Shown: positions 25,318 to 35,883, numbered from the stretch's first letter. The stretch: 41,793 nucleotides of DNA from Saprospiraceae bacterium UBA7687 (GCA_002482845.1 DLGT01000002.1:11394-53186), one strand, 5' to 3'. A program made the numbers and translations. The notes: generated by a model not told the origin, from the sequence alone.

Positions 25318-28300
25318 ATGAAGAGACCATTACTTACACGATTTTTCAGCCTGATCAGCGATCGGAGCATGAAAGCACTTACAGTAGCCATTTTATGCGT
25401 GGTTATGTATGCAGATGATTCTCTGGCACAAACGACCTTTAGTCAACGTGAGTGTTATTGTTTAGACAATGCAACTACTGCCATCAACGGTCAGTACCGA
25501 GATTCAATTACCATCACAGGGATACCAGGACAAACCTGGAGATTGATGAATCCAATAGGATTTTACAATCCACTATCTTTAGCTCCACCAGCGGCGCCTG
25601 TGCTTTACCTTAATAACACTATAATACCAGAAACCGCTCCGGGATCAGGAATCTATAGGATAGTAGGTAAGCGTATTTCAGGTCAAAGCTGGTCTACAGT
25701 AGTAACAAACGGAAGCACGGTACAAGCCTTGTCTTCCAGTCAGTCGTGTAGCTATCCTGCTCCACCGGCTACTGCTATTGTAGGTGATGCCATTGTATGC
25801 CAAGGCAGCACGGAATCCTACGCTATACCTGCTAGTGCCAATCTTTCTAATATCGTATGGTCTGTACCTGCCGGGGGCTTGATAGCCAGTGGTCAAGGTA
25901 CTAATGCTATTACGGTGGATTGGAATACGGTGCCAGGCAATTATAATGTAGAAGTGTCCGCTGAGTTGGTATCTTACCCAACACAACCTAATGCCTGCGA
26001 ATTCACATCGACTAGAGTTGTATCTATTGTCGATCCAGCGCCATTAACGGCAATTAGGGGTGACTTCGGCAATTGTATCGGCGATACAGAAACATATACT
26101 ATAGGTGCTACTCCTGCCCAGGTGAGTGGTGTTTCATGGGGTGTGTTTTTGGATGCAGCAGGAACGATGCCTTCAGGTATATTGTCATCAGGATCAGTTA
26201 ATAGCCAGACTATAACATGGCCAAATACTACAGGAGTTTACTACCTGAGAGTAACTGGAAATTTTGTGGCAGGTAATAACCTTTGTCCTTTTACATCAGT
26301 GGAAGTTATCGATATCGTAAACGAAGCGACTGTTCCATTAGCATGTAATAATTTGGTCAATTTATCTATGAATCCAAGTTGTGAATTGTACTTTACACCT
26401 GACCAGTTTTTAGAAGATCAAAATTATCCTGATGCATCTTATGATATCATTATCAAAGATTTACAAAGGGATACGATCATTCCTAACGGAACACTTGGAT
26501 ATAAATATATCAATAAAACACTTGGTATCACAGTGGTACATGAATGTAGCGGTAACTCTTGTTGGGGATATGCGCTAATAGAAGACAAATCTATCCCAGA
26601 CTTGGTTTGTCCTCCTGATACTATTATCAATTGTGAAAACCTTAATAATTTTGCAGTGACAGGATTTCCTGTTTTGCCAGTAGGCACTGAAGTAGTTCCT
26701 ATAATCAATAACCCTAATAGATGGTTGCTTAGAAACTTTGATAAATGTAGTGATGCGTTCCTATCATTTACAGATGTTTCATTGACAGATTTATGTGATG
26801 GACCTTATAGTTCTATTATCACGAGAACATGGTTAGTCACTGATAATTCAAATAATACTTCCTCTTGTACACAAGTGATCAGCGTAAATAGAGCTGATAT
26901 AGACGATGTGATTTTCCCTGGCAACTACGATAGTGCTACGGGTCCATATGCATCATTAGAAGCTTGTGGCAACTGGATCAAAATACCTGTAGGTCAAGAT
27001 TTTGCAGGTAATCCTAGCCCTGAATCTACAGGTTATCCAATAGGTACGCTTTGTTTGAAATCATCAGTATCATTTACGGATGCGATCCTTCCTATATGTG
27101 GTCCTAACTCTTATAAAATCGTAAGAAAATGGACGGTAATCGATCACTGTACAAGTGAAATAAGAATACTGAACCAATTGATTACCATCATGGATACGAC
27201 AAATCCTGTGATTACTTGTCCACCAGATTTGATCGGAAGTCCAGGTACATCAGCTGTGATCAATGCAAAAGAGCACGGTTGTGGTGGAGATTGGACAGTA
27301 ATACCTCCTACAGTTATATTTGATTGTTCATCTACCACTTGGGATGTAAGGTTCTTATTGGCAGATAATAATGGATTACCACCTGTAGACGGTGATTATG
27401 TGAAAGTAGACGGCAACGTGCAAGTGACTGGTTCGTATCCTAATTTCAGAATTTTGAACTTACCATCTGGTCGTACTTGGATCAAGTACACTGTGACAGA
27501 TATATGTGGTAACTCAACAGACTGTTTTACAGAAGTAGACGTAATCGACAACCAACCACCGACGCCAGTTTGTGATAAAAATACCATCATAGCTATCGGT
27601 AGCGAAGGTATGGCTAATGCTGGTGTGTACACTTTTGATGATGGTAGCCATGATAATTGCGAATTGGTTTGCTTGAAAGTCAGAAGAATGGATAACCCAG
27701 TAGCTTGGAATACGCTAGCTTGCGACAACCAAGTTAAGTTTACTTGTGATGACATAGGTAAAGTGATCATGGTAGAACTAGGCGTATGGGATAAAGTAGG
27801 TTTGTTTAATTCTTGTATGGTTGAAGCTAGGGTTCAAGATAATATCTTCCCTACACTAACAGTACCAGCAGATGTTACCGCAAATTGTATAGAAGATTTC
27901 ACCACACTTACAAGATTTGGTACTGCTACAGTTACAGACAATTGTACGGCTAGTCTTGTGGTAGAAAGTGTAGATTTACGTAACGAATGTAAGGTAGGTG
28001 AGATTAGAAGAACTTTCACTGCGACTGATACGTACGGAAATAAAACGGTAAAAGTTCAAGTAATTACTGTGAGAAACAGCACACCGTTTACAGCGAATGA
28101 TATTCAATGGCCTACTAATACAACATTAAGCAATGCATGTATTAATAATATAGATCCTGATAATCTACCGCTTGCGAGTAGAAGACCAAGATACTTGAGA
28201 AATGTAGCGTGTGCACAATTAGCAGCTGATTACGAAGATATTGTCTTCAATTTTACAGAAGAAGCTTGTGCAAAAGTACTTAGAAAGTGGACAGTGATCG

Positions 28301-30243
28301 ATTGGTGTCAGACTGTACCTGGTTTCCCATTGATTGGAACTTGGACATCTACTCAGGTCATCATGATTAATAATACGGTATTGCCGACGATTACAAAAGG
28401 ATGTTCTACTTCTGATCTTACGATTACACAAGTTGGGGTGTGTACTGCAAATGTAAAAGTAACAGCAACTGCAACTGACGATTGTACACCTGTAGACTTA
28501 CTTAAATGGTCATACACGATCGATGAAGGTAATAATGGTAGCTTAGAAGTAGCTGCAGGAGTTGGTAGCAGCATAGACAGAAACTTCCCTTATGGTACAC
28601 ACAAAATTACATGGTCTGTAAGAGATGCTTGTAATAATGTAAGGACTTGTAATAATATCTTTACGGTAGCGGATGATAAAAAACCAACGCCTTACTGTAT
28701 CTCTGAGATCGTAACGGTTATCATGCCGACTTCAAAAGAAGTTACTATTTGGGCTTCAGATTTTGATCTTGGTGCGACGGACAACTGCTCTACAGGCAAT
28801 CAACTAGTATCTTCATTCTCTGCTACCAATAGAAATGATATCTCTAGAACATTTACTTGTGCTGACTTAGAAGGAGGTGCTTTCAAAGAGTTTACACTTG
28901 ATGTATATACTATTGATGCAGCAAATAACAGTGATTTCTGTACCGTAAGATTGGTTGTTCAAGACAATGGTAATTCTTGTGGTAGCAATGTAAACGGTAG
29001 AGTAACTGTACAAGGTAATGTTTATACAGACGGTGGCGAGATGGTACACGATGTGAAAGTTGAGCTTAATTCTGAACAAGCTGAGTTTCCAAAATCATCT
29101 AATACGATTACCACTGGTAAATTTTCTTTCGGTGAGTTGCCAATGTATGAAGATTACAGCATACAAGCTGACAAACAAGATGATGCATCTAATGGTATTT
29201 CGACACTTGACCTTGTATTAATCCAAAGACATATCTTAGGTATTGCAGCATTGGATTCACCATACAAAATCATAGCAGCGGATGTCAATAGCTCAGAAAA
29301 AGTAACGGCAGCGGATCTTGTAGAGTTGAGAAAAGTAATCTTAGGTGTACAACCACAATTCAACAATAATAAGAGCTGGAGATTTGTAGACGTAGCACAG
29401 TTATTTGCTGATCCTAAGGCGCCATTCCCTTTCAATGAGAAAATAGGTATGTTCAATCTTGATCATGATGTAGCGGGACTTGATTTCGTAGCAGTGAAGA
29501 TAGGAGATGTCAATGGTTCGGTAAAAGCAAACGCAAAGTCTACAGTTGTCACGCCAAGAAGTAACGTCACATTACAAGCTGATGCAGTCAATGGAAAACG
29601 TGGTGATATCGTAGAAGTGAGCATTTCGGCCAACGATTTACAACAAGTATTAGGACTTCAAATGACCTTAGGATTTGATATCGCAAAAGCTGAATTAGTA
29701 GATTTGAAATCAAATAAACTAGCCCTTAAAGATGAGCACATTGGTTTCAATAATTTATCTGAAGGTATGTTGCACTTAAGTTGGAGTTCAATAGAAGCAG
29801 TAAACTTACACGACCAATTATTGACATTACAATTCAGATTGTTGAGTGATGTGAAGGATGAAAACATCATCTCATTGCACAGAGCAAAACTAAGTCCTGA
29901 AATATATACCAATGAAGGTAATCAAGTATTGACACAAGGTGTGAAAATCGAAAGTAGAAATGTGGATGCAACACAAACAGATAAGTTTGAATTGTTCCAA
30001 AACGTACCAAACCCTTTCAATACTTCCACGATCATAGGATTTAACTTGCCAACAGCAGAGCAAGTCACACTTAAGATTTATGACCTTACAGGAAAACAAG
30101 TGTATCAAACCAAAGGCCAATATGCTAAAGGTTATAACACGATCAACCTAGAAGTATCTACTTTAAATCTAAATGGCGTACTGTACTATCAGCTTGACAC
30201 GGAAAATTATTCTGCAACTCGTAAAATGATAGTCATAAAATAA
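25318..30243 (+). CDS. Giant secreted protein A: PKD-like and HYR-like repeats, dockerin-like and cohesin-like modules, T9SS tail
   Basis: This 1641-aa protein starts MKRP and has a signal sequence (ALTVAILCVVMYADDSLAQ). Two PKD-like domains (about 154-335) are followed by a long Cys-containing region of HYR-like Ig repeats (about 340-1230; DNQPPTPVC, YTVTDICGNSTDCF). A dockerin-like pair lies at about 1285-1345 (NGISTLDLVLIQRHILG and DVNSSEKVTAADLVELRKVILG), then GDVNGSV. A cohesin-like sandwich (about 1417-1544) and a T9SS type A tail (1558-1641) end it. It is likely a large adhesin or surface scaffold. It forms a tandem pair with 30357-34802. Confidence 0.9.
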   Translation: MKRPLLTRFFSLISDRSMKALTVAILCVVMYADDSLAQTTFSQRECYCLDNATTAINGQYRDSITITGIPGQTWRLMNPIGFYNPLSLAPPAAPVLYLNNTIIPETAPGSGIYRIVGKRISGQSWSTVVTNGSTVQALSSSQSCSYPAPPATAIVGDAIVCQGSTESYAIPASANLSNIVWSVPAGGLIASGQGTNAITVDWNTVPGNYNVEVSAELVSYPTQPNACEFTSTRVVSIVDPAPLTAIRGDFGNCIGDTETYTIGATPAQVSGVSWGVFLDAAGTMPSGILSSGSVNSQTITWPNTTGVYYLRVTGNFVAGNNLCPFTSVEVIDIVNEATVPLACNNLVNLSMNPSCELYFTPDQFLEDQNYPDASYDIIIKDLQRDTIIPNGTLGYKYINKTLGITVVHECSGNSCWGYALIEDKSIPDLVCPPDTIINCENLNNFAVTGFPVLPVGTEVVPIINNPNRWLLRNFDKCSDAFLSFTDVSLTDLCDGPYSSIITRTWLVTDNSNNTSSCTQVISVNRADIDDVIFPGNYDSATGPYASLEACGNWIKIPVGQDFAGNPSPESTGYPIGTLCLKSSVSFTDAILPICGPNSYKIVRKWTVIDHCTSEIRILNQLITIMDTTNPVITCPPDLIGSPGTSAVINAKEHGCGGDWTVIPPTVIFDCSSTTWDVRFLLADNNGLPPVDGDYVKVDGNVQVTGSYPNFRILNLPSGRTWIKYTVTDICGNSTDCFTEVDVIDNQPPTPVCDKNTIIAIGSEGMANAGVYTFDDGSHDNCELVCLKVRRMDNPVAWNTLACDNQVKFTCDDIGKVIMVELGVWDKVGLFNSCMVEARVQDNIFPTLTVPADVTANCIEDFTTLTRFGTATVTDNCTASLVVESVDLRNECKVGEIRRTFTATDTYGNKTVKVQVITVRNSTPFTANDIQWPTNTTLSNACINNIDPDNLPLASRRPRYLRNVACAQLAADYEDIVFNFTEEACAKVLRKWTVIDWCQTVPGFPLIGTWTSTQVIMINNTVLPTITKGCSTSDLTITQVGVCTANVKVTATATDDCTPVDLLKWSYTIDEGNNGSLEVAAGVGSSIDRNFPYGTHKITWSVRDACNNVRTCNNIFTVADDKKPTPYCISEIVTVIMPTSKEVTIWASDFDLGATDNCSTGNQLVSSFSATNRNDISRTFTCADLEGGAFKEFTLDVYTIDAANNSDFCTVRLVVQDNGNSCGSNVNGRVTVQGNVYTDGGEMVHDVKVELNSEQAEFPKSSNTITTGKFSFGELPMYEDYSIQADKQDDASNGISTLDLVLIQRHILGIAALDSPYKIIAADVNSSEKVTAADLVELRKVILGVQPQFNNNKSWRFVDVAQLFADPKAPFPFNEKIGMFNLDHDVAGLDFVAVKIGDVNGSVKANAKSTVVTPRSNVTLQADAVNGKRGDIVEVSISANDLQQVLGLQMTLGFDIAKAELVDLKSNKLALKDEHIGFNNLSEGMLHLSWSSIEAVNLHDQLLTLQFRLLSDVKDENIISLHRAKLSPEIYTNEGNQVLTQGVKIESRNVDATQTDKFELFQNVPNPFNTSTIIGFNLPTAEQVTLKIYDLTGKQVYQTKGQYAKGYNTINLEVSTLNLNGVLYYQLDTENYSATRKMIVIK

Positions 30244-30255
30244 ATCGGATAAAGC

Positions 30256-30294
30256 GTGCAGTCTTGAAGAAAGACGAAGTTTTCGGGACTGCAC
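30256..30294 (+). promoter_or_regulatory. Hairpin in the spacer between the two giant genes
   Basis: GTGCAGTC (30256-30263) pairs perfectly with GACTGCAC (30287-30294), and an inner CGAA/TTCG (30275-30278 with 30282-30285) lies in the loop. It starts 12 bp after protein A stops. There is no T tract, so it may attenuate, process or protect the transcript rather than terminate it. Confidence 0.5.
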
Positions 30295-30356
30295 ACCTTC
30301 CGGATTTATATACAATGAAATCTTATCGATTTAATCAAATATTAAATTTTCATCCA

Positions 30357-33300
30357 ATGAAAAGACCCAATTTTACACAAATTTCAAACCTGATCAACGC
30401 TTTTTCAGGTTTATTCAAGACGACCACGGTGGCATTCTCAATTGCCTTAACTCTTATACTTTCTTCACATTCCCTACAAGCACAAGTTCAGGTAAACTGT
30501 AACAGTATTATGGCTTGTAATGATGATGTCCAAATATCACTAGATGATGATTGTTCGATGACTATCGAGCCTGATATGATCTTGGAAGCTCCTGCTTACA
30601 CGGATGAATACTATGATGTAGAAGCTAAATTGCCGAATGGTACTACGCTTCCTTCTGTGGTGGTAGATTCTTTTAATGGCCTTCCAGTAGTGAGACCTAT
30701 GATCAACAGCACACACATCGGACTTACCCTAAAGGTAAAAGTCAGCTTGAGAGGATGTGGTAACAATTGTTGGGGAAATGCTTCTATTGAAGACAAATTA
30801 CCTCCAGTGATTTCTACTTGTCCATGTGAAGAAAGAATAACTTCAATTGATACATTAGTAAGTGGAAGTACACCAACTTATGAAAGACCTTTCGGTTCTA
30901 TTTGTACGGGTGGTGCAGGTGGCTATACTACTTCAAATTATACGGTTGTACAGTTTGCAGTAGATGCTTCAGGAATTGTGGATATTAATTTGGGTCAAAC
31001 AAATGCCCTTTTCAATCTTTATGAAGGAAGTTTTAATCCTCTTGCACCTTGTACTAACATATTGACTATGAGTACAAGAACTTTTTCTGATACTCTTAAT
31101 GTAGGTACCAATTATTTTCTAGTAGTATCAACAGTTAGTATGATCCCTCCTGGGACTGTTACTATTATCAATAGCTTAGATATCGACAGTAGAGTAGGTA
31201 ACGTAAAATCAGCAGTAAGTGCATCAATTTGTACATTGGTATGTAATGGCGAGACAACTTTCTTAAACCAGACAGCAGCAAATGCACAAAACAGACCTGT
31301 GTTTATAGATGGATGTGGTGGAACACTTACCTACAAAAAAACAGATTTTGTGATGCCTCAACTTTGTGCAGATGATTACGCAAAAATCATCAGAAGAGAG
31401 TGGACAGCTACAGATGCTAGTGGCAACGTATCAGGTGTAAAAATACAGTTCTTTTATTTAGAAAGAGCGGATCTTGATGATGTGGTTTGCCCTGTAGATT
31501 TTATTAGGTCATGTGGTCTTCCATTTGCAACTTTACCAAATGGTGCTCCAACACCTGCTGTGAGTGGTCAACCATCAAATATTTCTTGTCAGAATATTCA
31601 AGTGTACTATAATGATGTAGTTTTTGAATTGTGTGGTGCTGGTATAAAAGTATTCAGACAGTGGAACATCATTGACTGGTGTACTGGTGAAGACAAAGTA
31701 TGTGCTCAGACAATCAAAATAGAAGATGATGTAAGACCAGTAATTACTTGTCCTGCGGATATGGTTTCTCCACTTGATAATGAAACAGTAGCTTCAGTAT
31801 TATTTACAAAAAGCTCTTCTTGTACAGCAGATTGGGCTGTATTAGCTCCGATCGTAGTATATGATTGTTCAGCTACGACTTGGACAGTGGCATTCAAAAA
31901 AGCAGATGCACTTGGTAATGATCCAGGTCCATCTACACCATTCACAACTGTAGAAGGTGATACAAGAGTAACAGGAACATATCCTAACTTTACTATTATA
32001 AACTTACCTTTGGGTAGAACTTGGATTAGATATACTGTAACAGATGAGTGTGGAAATTCAACAGATTGTTTTACGGAAGTAGATGTTATAGACAGAACTC
32101 CTCCAACAGCAATTTGTGAAGGCACTACCGTTATTTCATTAGAAGATAGTGGATCGGCTGAATTGTATGCGGAGTCACTTGATGATCACAGTAATGACAA
32201 TTGCGAACTTGATAGATTCGAAGTAAGACGTAAGACAACTACTTGTCCTGGATTTGCTTCAGATCTAAACTTCGGTCCTAAAGTGAATTTCTGTTGTTCA
32301 GATATTACACCAACAGGATCAACAGTAACAGTAATTCTAAGAGTGTATGATAAAGCAGGTAATTTTAACGATTGCGAAACAACTGTTAAAGTTCAGAATA
32401 AGCGTAAACCAGTAATCACTTGTCCTTCCAACAAAACATTGACATGTGGTGATACTAGAATAGCGGGTTTTGCTGCAAACAATACCACATTCTTTGATAC
32501 CACATTCTTCGGAAAACCAACGGTAACAGGTGTTTGTGGTAACCTTACAGTAAACAGTAGATTGATTTCAAATGGTTTAAATACATGTGGATTCGGTACT
32601 GTAGTGAGAGAGTGGTTTGTCATCAGTGACCCAACCGTATTCTGTAGACAAACACTTACAGTAACAGCTCCGATATTCAATGCAAATAACATTGTGTTTC
32701 CAAGTGATATCAGTATCAATTCATGTAATATTGATGACGCAACGCCAGAAGTATTGAATAGCAAACCTATCATCACTTCTACAGCGTGTACACAGATAGG
32801 AATATCTCACACAGATCAAGTATTTTATGAAGTACCAGATGCATGTTTGAAAATCTTAAGAACTTGGAGAGTGATTGATTGGTGTACTTATAACAACGTG
32901 TCAGGACCAATCTTTGAGAAAACGCAAGTAATCAAGTTGAAAGGTACAGATGCGCCAAGATTTACATCAGGTTGCACTACTAGAACAATAGAGACTGACC
33001 CAACAAGATGTGATGCAGAAGTTACATTTGTGGCTACTGCTGAAGATGCATGTACAGACGAAAATGAGTTGAAATATACATGGACTTTAGATATCAATAA
33101 AAATAATACTATTGATGCATCAGGCACTGGTAGCACATTCACAAGAACCCTAGAAGTTGGTACACACAGAGTAACTTTTGTAGTGACAAATAGATGTGGT
33201 ACATCTTCTACCTGTGCTTATGATGTGGTAATCAGATCGACTAAAAAACCAACACCAGTATGTCTAGGCGAAGTCGTGTGGGTAATAGATGCAGATGGTT

Positions 33301-34802
33301 CTACAGAAGTTTGGGCTAGCGACTTTAACCATAAGAGCACAGGAGCTTGTGGTAATGATGCAAATCTAAAATTCTCATTCAACGCAGCAGGTAATCAACC
33401 AGCTAGAACATTTACTTGTGCAGACATACCAAATGGTCAAGTAGCAAGAATTCCATTAAAAATGTATGTGATCGATGCAGCGGGTAATAGTGATTTCTGC
33501 GATGTAGTATTAATACTTCAAGATTCACCACTTACCAATGCTTGTACGGATAATGCAGGATTATTGCCAACAGTTGCAGGTAGAATTACTACTGAAATGT
33601 CAGAAGGTATCGATGGTATCGAAGTAGAACTTGTGAATATGGTAAGTTCAACAGAAATCACAGATATGACTAAAAATGAAGGTCAATATAAATTGACAGG
33701 TGTAGATGTTTTTGATCCTAAATCAATAGGTGCATACAAAAATTCAGACATATTGAACGGTGTATCTACCCTTGACTTAGTATTGATACAAAGACATATC
33801 TTGGGTGTACAAGCGATTGGTTCTCCATACAAATTATTAGCAGCAGATGTTAACAATTCTAGAAGCATCACCGCTAGTGACTTGGTAAATTTAAGAAAAT
33901 TGATCCTAGGTGTAAGTACTACTTTGGACAACAACACGTCATGGAGATTTGTACCTACAGATTATGTATTCGCTGATCCTGCTTTCCCATTTGACTTCCC
34001 ATCTAAGGTTAATCTTGATTCATTATTCGAAGATAAAGCAAATGTGAACTTTACAGCTATCAAAGTGGGTGATGTGAACAATAGTGCTTTGGCGAATGCA
34101 AGTAGCAGATCTACAGAAAGCCGATCTCAGAATGCTCTTTTCGTAGCAGAAGAGATGTCTTACAACACAGGTGATGAAGTATTATTCACTGTAAAAGCAG
34201 GTGATGTTATGGAAATCATGGGTACTCAGTTTGCCTTAGATTATGATGCAAATGTATTGAGTTTCGTAGGTGTAGAAGCAGGTGCGCTTGCAATTACTTC
34301 ACAACATATGAACTTATTAAATACTGAAAACGGAACGATCGCAGTGAGTTATGATATAGCTCGTGGTCAAAGTATCGCAGCAGATGCAAATCTATTCACT
34401 ATCAAATTTAAAGCATTGAGAAGTGGTAACACAAAAGAGATCAGCTTTAATGATGATGTGTTGAAAGCAGAATTGTACGAAACAGATGCTACCATCAGAC
34501 CATTAAGTCTTCAGTCTAGAACAGAAGGTCAGTCAGGTATTCAGAATGTACTTTACCAAAACGAACCGAATCCATTTAAGGATTATACTAACATATCTTT
34601 CGAATTGGCTAAGCCATCGGCAGCTATCGTAAGAGTTTTGGATGTAACTGGTAAAGTAGTGTTCACATCTTCAAATGTGTACGAAAAAGGATACCACGTA
34701 ATAAATATAGCAAGTAGTTCATTAGGAACTTCAGGTGTATATTACTATCAGATCGAAGCAGGAGACTTTGTCTCTACCAAAAAGATGATTTTAATCGAGT
34801 AA
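30357..34802 (+). CDS. Giant secreted protein B: pre-peptidase-like insert, HYR-like repeats, dockerin-like and cohesin-like modules, T9SS tail
   Basis: From ATG 30357 the product is 1481 aa. It starts MKRP like protein A, with a signal sequence TTTVAFSIALTLILSSHSLQA. A frame open back to 30264 begins inside the spacer hairpin and lacks this match, so the later start is better. A beta-rich insert at about 162-278 (VVQFAVDASGIVDINLGQT) looks like a bacterial pre-peptidase C-terminal jelly roll. HYR-like repeats follow, then a dockerin-like pair at about 1125-1187 (NGVSTLDLVLIQRHILG, DVNNSRSITASDLVNLRKLILG), a cohesin-like domain at 1259-1385 and a T9SS tail at 1395-1481. It is a paralogue of A. 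Confidence 0.9.
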   Translation: MKRPNFTQISNLINAFSGLFKTTTVAFSIALTLILSSHSLQAQVQVNCNSIMACNDDVQISLDDDCSMTIEPDMILEAPAYTDEYYDVEAKLPNGTTLPSVVVDSFNGLPVVRPMINSTHIGLTLKVKVSLRGCGNNCWGNASIEDKLPPVISTCPCEERITSIDTLVSGSTPTYERPFGSICTGGAGGYTTSNYTVVQFAVDASGIVDINLGQTNALFNLYEGSFNPLAPCTNILTMSTRTFSDTLNVGTNYFLVVSTVSMIPPGTVTIINSLDIDSRVGNVKSAVSASICTLVCNGETTFLNQTAANAQNRPVFIDGCGGTLTYKKTDFVMPQLCADDYAKIIRREWTATDASGNVSGVKIQFFYLERADLDDVVCPVDFIRSCGLPFATLPNGAPTPAVSGQPSNISCQNIQVYYNDVVFELCGAGIKVFRQWNIIDWCTGEDKVCAQTIKIEDDVRPVITCPADMVSPLDNETVASVLFTKSSSCTADWAVLAPIVVYDCSATTWTVAFKKADALGNDPGPSTPFTTVEGDTRVTGTYPNFTIINLPLGRTWIRYTVTDECGNSTDCFTEVDVIDRTPPTAICEGTTVISLEDSGSAELYAESLDDHSNDNCELDRFEVRRKTTTCPGFASDLNFGPKVNFCCSDITPTGSTVTVILRVYDKAGNFNDCETTVKVQNKRKPVITCPSNKTLTCGDTRIAGFAANNTTFFDTTFFGKPTVTGVCGNLTVNSRLISNGLNTCGFGTVVREWFVISDPTVFCRQTLTVTAPIFNANNIVFPSDISINSCNIDDATPEVLNSKPIITSTACTQIGISHTDQVFYEVPDACLKILRTWRVIDWCTYNNVSGPIFEKTQVIKLKGTDAPRFTSGCTTRTIETDPTRCDAEVTFVATAEDACTDENELKYTWTLDINKNNTIDASGTGSTFTRTLEVGTHRVTFVVTNRCGTSSTCAYDVVIRSTKKPTPVCLGEVVWVIDADGSTEVWASDFNHKSTGACGNDANLKFSFNAAGNQPARTFTCADIPNGQVARIPLKMYVIDAAGNSDFCDVVLILQDSPLTNACTDNAGLLPTVAGRITTEMSEGIDGIEVELVNMVSSTEITDMTKNEGQYKLTGVDVFDPKSIGAYKNSDILNGVSTLDLVLIQRHILGVQAIGSPYKLLAADVNNSRSITASDLVNLRKLILGVSTTLDNNTSWRFVPTDYVFADPAFPFDFPSKVNLDSLFEDKANVNFTAIKVGDVNNSALANASSRSTESRSQNALFVAEEMSYNTGDEVLFTVKAGDVMEIMGTQFALDYDANVLSFVGVEAGALAITSQHMNLLNTENGTIAVSYDIARGQSIAADANLFTIKFKALRSGNTKEISFNDDVLKAELYETDATIRPLSLQSRTEGQSGIQNVLYQNEPNPFKDYTNISFELAKPSAAIVRVLDVTGKVVFTSSNVYEKGYHVINIASSSLGTSGVYYYQIEAGDFVSTKKMILIE

Positions 34803-34833
34803 TGTGTTTATAAAAATGATTCTGGGTTTTTTC

Positions 34834-34868
34834 AAACCGGATATGGCAACATATCCGGTTTTTTTATT
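34834..34868 (+). terminator. Strong intrinsic terminator after giant protein B
   Basis: AAACCGGATATG (34834-34845) and CATATCCGGTTT (34850-34861) pair over all 12 bases with a GCAA tetraloop, followed by a T tract. It is the clearest terminator in the window and closes the giant-gene unit. Confidence 0.95.
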
Positions 34869-34903
34869 GTTACCAAAATGGTTTTCAGACATAAAATAAG
34901 TAC

Positions 34904-35869
34904 ATGCAAGCATATATCATCAAAGAAATAAATCAACCACCTTTCAAAACCGAAGTAGCTATTCCTGTTCCCAAAGAACACGAAGCTTTGGTCAAAATAT
35001 CCGCTTCTGCACTCAATCATAGGGATGTATGGATCACCAAAGGTCAGTACCCTGGGATAAAACTGGGAGCTATCATGGGCGCAGATGGATGTGGTACCTG
35101 GGAAGGAAAAGAATATGTTATCAATCCGGGGTTAGATTGGGGAAGTGATGAAGCCTACCAAGCATTGAATTTTAGGGTACTAGGTGTGCCTGATGATGGT
35201 ACGTTTGCAGATTATATTTGTATACCCAAAAAATACTTGCATGAAAAGCCTAGTTATTTAACCGTAGAAGAAGCTGCTGCTTTGCCACTAGCAGGAGTGA
35301 CTGCTTATAGGGCTTTGGTGGTTAAAACAAAACCTAAAGCAGGTGATAAGGTTCTAATTTCAGGTATAGGTGGTGGCGTGGCTTTATTTGCCATGCAATA
35401 TGCGATAACACTTGGTTGTGATGTGTATGTGACATCAGGTACAGAAGACAAGATAGAAAAAGCCATATCCCTAGGTGCCAAAGGTGGTTATCTATACCGT
35501 GATGTGAATTGGCCTAAAAAACTGATGGCTGACATAGGTGGCGTAGATGTAGTCATAGATAGTGCAGGTGGATCAGGATTTAATAACTTAGTAAAAGTGT
35601 GTAACCCTGGTGCAAGAATATCTTTTTATGGTGGATCATTGGGGAAGATAGATGGGCTTAATCCACAGTTGATTTTCTGGAGACAGATTTCTCTTTTAGG
35701 CAGTACCATGGGTTCTGACCAAGATTTTGTCGATATGTTGGCATTTGTCGATAAATACAAGATCCGACCTGTCGTAGATGAAGTTTTAAGTTTTGATGAT
35801 TTGCCTTTAGGATTTCAGAAGATGGAAGCAGGTAAACAATTTGGTAAAATAGTTTTTAAACACAACTGA
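34904..35869 (+). CDS. Zinc-independent MDR-family alcohol dehydrogenase/quinone oxidoreductase
   Basis: This 321-aa cytoplasmic protein has the medium-chain dehydrogenase fold. The N-terminal GroES-like domain carries ALNHRDVWITKGQYPG but lacks the catalytic and structural cysteines of zinc alcohol dehydrogenases. The Rossmann motif is SGIGGGVALFAMQYA (about 153-167), in the style of the NADPH-binding quinone oxidoreductases. It is 14 bp upstream of pdxJ and probably shares its transcript, though a functional link is not established. Confidence 0.9.
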   Translation: MQAYIIKEINQPPFKTEVAIPVPKEHEALVKISASALNHRDVWITKGQYPGIKLGAIMGADGCGTWEGKEYVINPGLDWGSDEAYQALNFRVLGVPDDGTFADYICIPKKYLHEKPSYLTVEEAAALPLAGVTAYRALVVKTKPKAGDKVLISGIGGGVALFAMQYAITLGCDVYVTSGTEDKIEKAISLGAKGGYLYRDVNWPKKLMADIGGVDVVIDSAGGSGFNNLVKVCNPGARISFYGGSLGKIDGLNPQLIFWRQISLLGSTMGSDQDFVDMLAFVDKYKIRPVVDEVLSFDDLPLGFQKMEAGKQFGKIVFKHN

Positions 35870-35883
35870 CAAATAATCAAAAG

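Noticed and set aside
27144..29912. Several 60-125 codon frames antisense to the giant genes
   Set aside because: They mirror the repeated codons of the coding strand. Their compositions are not protein-like, and they have no promoters.
30264..30356. Upstream extension of giant protein B to 30264
   Set aside because: It begins with TTG inside the spacer hairpin and would bury the signal peptide; ATG 30357 gives the MKRP start shared with protein A.
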